Assembly (NCBI GenBank): GCA_938049795.1
Contig: CALLCD010000254.1
Location: 1-9,553, forward strand
Length of the DNA stretch: 9,553 nt
From: an uncultured Hyphomonadaceae bacterium
GTDB lineage: Bacteria; Pseudomonadota; Alphaproteobacteria; Caulobacterales; Hyphomonadaceae
Reading direction: 5' to 3'
A program made the translations under genes and the position numbers. Under the pieces are notes generated by a model that had not been told where the DNA came from, ran no database searches, and saw only the letters and a program-made list of their open reading frames with translations. Within the stretch, counting starts at the first letter, position 1. Every line of letters starts with the position of its first letter. Below, piece after piece: positions 7,066 through 9,553 of the stretch.

Positions 7066-7085
7066 ACTGTCAAAACCACTCCCCT

Positions 7086-7979
7086 CTAGTCGGCCACGCG
7101 CCAGGCGGTGAGTGTGCCGGGTTCCCAGTTCGGGACGATGATAAGATCGCCGACACGGGTCAGGTCGTTTTGCAGGATCGGGTCGTCCATCGTATTTTCC
7201 AGTTCGGTCGTTTCACCCGTCGCCGAGACGTGCCAGATCTGGCCGGGCCAGCTAGAGACCACATAGCTGCCATCATCGAGCAGGGCGATGCCGTCAGCGT
7301 TCTCCATGCCGGTGGCAATCTCGGTCAGCGCGCCGTCCCCTTGTGTTTCAAAAAGACTGCCCGAGCCCATCGTTGCGATCAGCAAACGGTCGCCATCGGG
7401 GGTCAGACCATTGACCCCGCCCAGCCGGTCATCGGCGAGCCATTCCTTATAGCCATTGACATCAATCTGGAAAATCCGCGCCGTGCCGGAATCGCTCAGA
7501 TAGACGTCGCCCCGCCAGATTGTGATGTCATTGAGAAAGCCCGCACCCTCAACCGGATAGGTGTTCTCGATCGTCGCGGTCGCAATGTCTATGACATGAT
7601 AGGCGTCATGGTCGGAGACAAAGAGTTTGCCATCCCGAACACCGAGGCCCTTGGGCGCGTTCAGGCCCTCGACCCATCTTTCGTCGATCATCTCGCCGTC
7701 GAGCGATACGCGGCTGATCCAGCCTTCGCCATCTTTTGCTTCGGCTTCACCTGCAACATTCGAAATGTAGAGAATATCGCCCTCAGCCGCGACGCCTTCA
7801 GGCGCGGAGAAGCCCGCCGTGACCCAGACCTGTTCGAGCGCGGGGATTGCAGCCGTTTGCGCAGGGGCCGCCTCCGCAGCTTGAGTTGTCTGTTCCGGCG
7901 CGACGGGGGCGCTTTCGGAGCTATCAGGCTGGGAACACGCGGCGAGCGCGAGTATGGGAAGCAAAATCAATCGGGACAT
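7086..7979 (-). CDS. SMP-30/NHL-like beta-propeller lipoprotein
   Basis: A 297-aa predicted lipoprotein. The signal ends in LALAAC with lipobox Cys15, followed by Ser, so outer-membrane sorting is likely. Next is a Ser/Ala/Pro/Glu/Thr-rich linker (about 16-48) and then a beta-propeller-like domain with recurring blade motifs: APEGVAAEGDILYISN, APKGLGVRDGKLFVSD, LNDITIWRGDVYLSD, VNGLTPDGDRLLIA and ADGIALLDDGSYVVSS. These resemble SMP-30/gluconolactonase and NHL repeats; the ligand or reaction cannot be read from the sequence. ATG at 7979 is preferred over one at 8000: GGAG stands 8 nt before it and it gives a compact lipoprotein signal, while the upstream ATG has no Shine-Dalgarno. It lies 103 nt downstream of the GNAT gene on the same strand. 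Confidence 0.85.
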   Translation of the reverse strand: MSRLILLPILALAACSQPDSSESAPVAPEQTTQAAEAAPAQTAAIPALEQVWVTAGFSAPEGVAAEGDILYISNVAGEAEAKDGEGWISRVSLDGEMIDERWVEGLNAPKGLGVRDGKLFVSDHDAYHVIDIATATIENTYPVEGAGFLNDITIWRGDVYLSDSGTARIFQIDVNGYKEWLADDRLGGVNGLTPDGDRLLIATMGSGSLFETQGDGALTEIATGMENADGIALLDDGSYVVSSWPGQIWHVSATGETTELENTMDDPILQNDLTRVGDLIIVPNWEPGTLTAWRVAD

Positions 7980-8082
7980 AGGTCGATCTCCATTTTTCAT
8001 TTCACAGATGTATATCAGGCGATTTCCCTGTGGCCATTCAAGCCTTGGTGATTGACTGCAATATGCTCCGTTCGCCCGTCCC

Positions 8083-8568
8083 TTAAAGCTGTTTCTCCAT
8101 CAAGAAGCGTGGCAGCCAGATCTGCGCGCCATCATCCCCCTCTCCCATCTTCACCGTTTCGGGCTGCACCGTCGCAAATCCCATCGCCGTAAAAGCGCCC
8201 CGCGCGTGCAAGCTGGCATGGGTGTAGATCCGCCCTGTCCCTGCTTGCTTCGCGCTTGGCTCGAGCGCCTGATAGAGGCTCCGGAAGACACCCCGGCCCT
8301 GCCAGCGCGGCAGGATATAAGCACAATCGAGATAATTGTTCATCTCCAGCGTCATAAAGCCCACGGGCACCCCGTCTGCCTCGGCCACGCGGACCTCTTG
8401 GCGCGTCATTCGCAGCGACCAGTCCGCCCCCGCTCGCAATACTTGCGACCATGCCGCCCGTTGCGCTTTCGTATAAGCGACCGCCCCCTCGCGCACCGCC
8501 TCGTGGAAAATAACTGCCAGCGTGTCCCAGTCGGCCGCTTGTCCATTGCGAATGTCGATATTAGCCAT
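8083..8568 (-). CDS. GNAT-family N-acetyltransferase
   Basis: A 161-aa single-domain protein predicted to move an acetyl group from acetyl-CoA to an amine; substrate unknown. The acetyl-CoA binding motif A is RWQGRGVFRSLYQALE, with RxxGxG at residues 88-93. The preceding strands VRVAEADGVPVGFMTL (59-74) and YLDCAYILP (79-87) and the later THASLHARGAFTAMGF (116-131) fit the GNAT fold. Length is typical for the family. The frame is open upstream to 8769, but ATG at 8568 is chosen because GAGGA lies 8 nt before it, it starts the conserved N-terminal strand (IDIRNGQAAD), and the longer form would run deep into the divergent gene. Start codons of this gene and the CoA-lyase gene are only 50 bp apart, so they may share a control region. 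Confidence 0.88.
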   Translation of the reverse strand: MANIDIRNGQAADWDTLAVIFHEAVREGAVAYTKAQRAAWSQVLRAGADWSLRMTRQEVRVAEADGVPVGFMTLEMNNYLDCAYILPRWQGRGVFRSLYQALEPSAKQAGTGRIYTHASLHARGAFTAMGFATVQPETVKMGEGDDGAQIWLPRFLMEKQL

Positions 8569-8618
8569 TATGCCCGTCCTCAGAACCGCTTTTCCCTTTT
8601 GCCTCAAGGACACAAGCC

Positions 8619-9515
8619 ATGACAAGCTCCCCTTCCCGCCCGCGCCGCTCGCTGCTCTATATGCCCGGCGACAAGGCCAAAGTCCTCGAAAAAGCCAAAA
8701 CGCTACCCGCTGACACGCTAATGTTCGATCTCGAAGACGCGGTTGCGCCGGACAACAAACCCGCCGCACGGGACGCGGTTGCCGCAGCCACCAAAGCGGG
8801 CGGATATGGCGCGCGCGAGATTGTCATCCGCATCAATGGTCTCGACACAGACTGGGGCCAAGCCGACCTCCAAGCCGCCGTCGCCGCGGGACCGGACGCC
8901 ATTCTCGTCCCCAAAGTCGAAACCGGCGCCGACATCCATGCGCTCGACGCGGCCCTCACCAAGGCAGGCGCACCGGACACGCTCGGGCTCTGGGTGATGA
9001 TCGAAATGCCCAAAGCCGTGCTGAACATTCACGAGATCGCCGCCGCCGCTGAGACCACACGGCTCGCAGCCTTCGTCATGGGCACCAATGATCTCGCCAA
9101 GGAATACCGCGCTTTGTGGACGCCCGACCGGATCGCCTTCCAGACCGCGCTGAGCCTCAGCGTCGCCGCCGCCCGCGCCTATGATCTGCTCGCCATTGAC
9201 GGGGTCTATAATGACATCCAGAACTTGGACGGCCTGCGCGCTGAATGTGAACAAGGCCGTACCCTCGGCTTTGACGGCAAAACGCTGATCCACCCCGCCC
9301 AGATTGAGATCACCAATGAGGTCTTCTCCCCCGCCCCCGAAGACATCGCGCAGGCCCACGCGGTCATCGCCGCCTTCGCTCTGCCGGAAAACGCGGGCAA
9401 AGGCGTCATCAAAGTCAACGGCAAAATGACCGAACTTTTACACCTCGACCAAGCCCGCCAAACCGTTGCCATCGCCGCCGCCATCACTGCAATGGATCAC
9501 GCGGGTCAAAGCTGA
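8619..9515 (+). CDS. HpcH/HpaI aldolase/citrate lyase-family CoA ester lyase (CitE/malyl-CoA lyase-like)
   Basis: A 298-aa TIM-barrel enzyme of the CitE-like superfamily, which cleaves, condenses or hydrolyses acyl-CoA thioesters such as malyl-CoA or citramalyl-CoA with Mg2+. The N-terminal signature RRSLLYMPGDKAKVLEKA (9-26) and the block FDLEDAV (36-42) are typical. Arg71 in IRINGLDTDWG is the expected substrate/CoA-contacting arginine. Mg2+ ligands are expected at Glu129 (MIEMP) and Asp158 (MGTNDLA). The late block GFDGKTLIHPAQI (217-229) is also characteristic. Standalone length argues against the citrate lyase complex; malyl-CoA lyase, (3S)-malyl-CoA thioesterase or citramalyl-CoA lyase are all possible. 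The ATG start has AAGGA 8 nt upstream. No citD, citF or ethylmalonyl-CoA pathway gene is in the window to decide between these. Confidence 0.9.
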   Translation: MTSSPSRPRRSLLYMPGDKAKVLEKAKTLPADTLMFDLEDAVAPDNKPAARDAVAAATKAGGYGAREIVIRINGLDTDWGQADLQAAVAAGPDAILVPKVETGADIHALDAALTKAGAPDTLGLWVMIEMPKAVLNIHEIAAAAETTRLAAFVMGTNDLAKEYRALWTPDRIAFQTALSLSVAAARAYDLLAIDGVYNDIQNLDGLRAECEQGRTLGFDGKTLIHPAQIEITNEVFSPAPEDIAQAHAVIAAFALPENAGKGVIKVNGKMTELLHLDQARQTVAIAAAITAMDHAGQS

Positions 9516-9553
9516 TCTCACGCCATGCGGGGCCCGTGCCAAGGACATCCGCT
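9484..9553 (-). CDS. Possible C-terminal tail of a convergent gene, cut by window edge
   Basis: One minus-strand frame is open from the right edge to a TGA at 9484-9486 and would encode 22 residues ending in GTGPAWREISFDPRDPLQ. The composition looks protein-like, but the fragment is too short to identify. If real, its 3' end overlaps the CoA-lyase gene by 32 nt in tail-to-tail orientation. Another minus-strand frame is also open here, so this is only a candidate. Confidence 0.35.
   Translation of the reverse strand, partial: ADVLGTGPAWREISFDPRDPLQ

Noticed and set aside
7170..8051. 293-aa plus-strand reading frame opposite the SMP-30-like lipoprotein
   Set aside because: The minus-strand gene has a lipobox, propeller repeats and a good ribosome binding site; the plus frame has none of these.
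8569..8769. Upstream extension of the GNAT gene to a 228-aa form
   Set aside because: It would overlap 151 bp of the divergent CoA-lyase gene and adds a non-conserved Arg/Cys-rich stretch; the internal start has a clear Shine-Dalgarno.
8718..9359. 213-aa minus-strand frame opposite the CoA lyase
   Set aside because: It is antisense to a well-conserved CitE-like gene and contains no recognisable motif.

Overview
The window looks like ordinary chromosome from a GC-rich alphaproteobacterium; the Hyphomonadales/Maricaulales or Rhodobacterales area fits best. That placement is inferred from the prfA-prmC gene pair, the codon bias, and the mix of periplasmic proteins, lipoproteins and a CitE-like CoA lyase. 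I see no mobile element, CRISPR array, tRNA or rRNA.

Left part (1-2342, all minus strand): a MAPEG-family membrane protein, then prfA (peptide chain release factor 1), then prmC/hemK (the methyltransferase that modifies the release-factor GGQ glutamine; its C-terminus lies beyond the left edge). The spacings are 26 and 13 nt, so the three may be co-transcribed. The prmC ribosome binding site overlaps the prfA stop codon. prfA and prmC form a functional pair: substrate and its modifying enzyme.

Middle (2563-5160, plus strand): one large exported protein of 841 aa, transcribed divergently from the MAPEG gene across a 220-bp spacer and ended by a strong intrinsic terminator. It joins a signal peptide, a DUF305 domain interrupted by a Gly/His-rich loop, an acidic linker, an LVIVD-like beta-propeller and an Arg/Ala-rich helical tail. 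It is the most distinctive object in the window and could be a periplasmic metal-handling protein.

Right part: on the minus strand, a CE15-like alpha/beta-hydrolase with a possible lipoprotein signal is followed 4 nt later by a small membrane protein with an HEWGH zinc-peptidase-like motif (5164-6952). Upstream are an SMP-30/NHL-like beta-propeller lipoprotein (7086-7979) and a GNAT acetyltransferase (8083-8568). Divergent from the GNAT gene, with only 50 bp between start codons, is a CitE/malyl-CoA lyase-type gene on the plus strand (8619-9515). A short reading frame entering from the right edge on the minus strand may be the tail of a convergent gene.

There is no clear multi-gene novel system. 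The best leads are the DUF305-propeller fusion, its recurrent Cys/His positions, the Glu-to-Gln change at the CE15 acid position, and the hydrolase/HEWGH gene pair.
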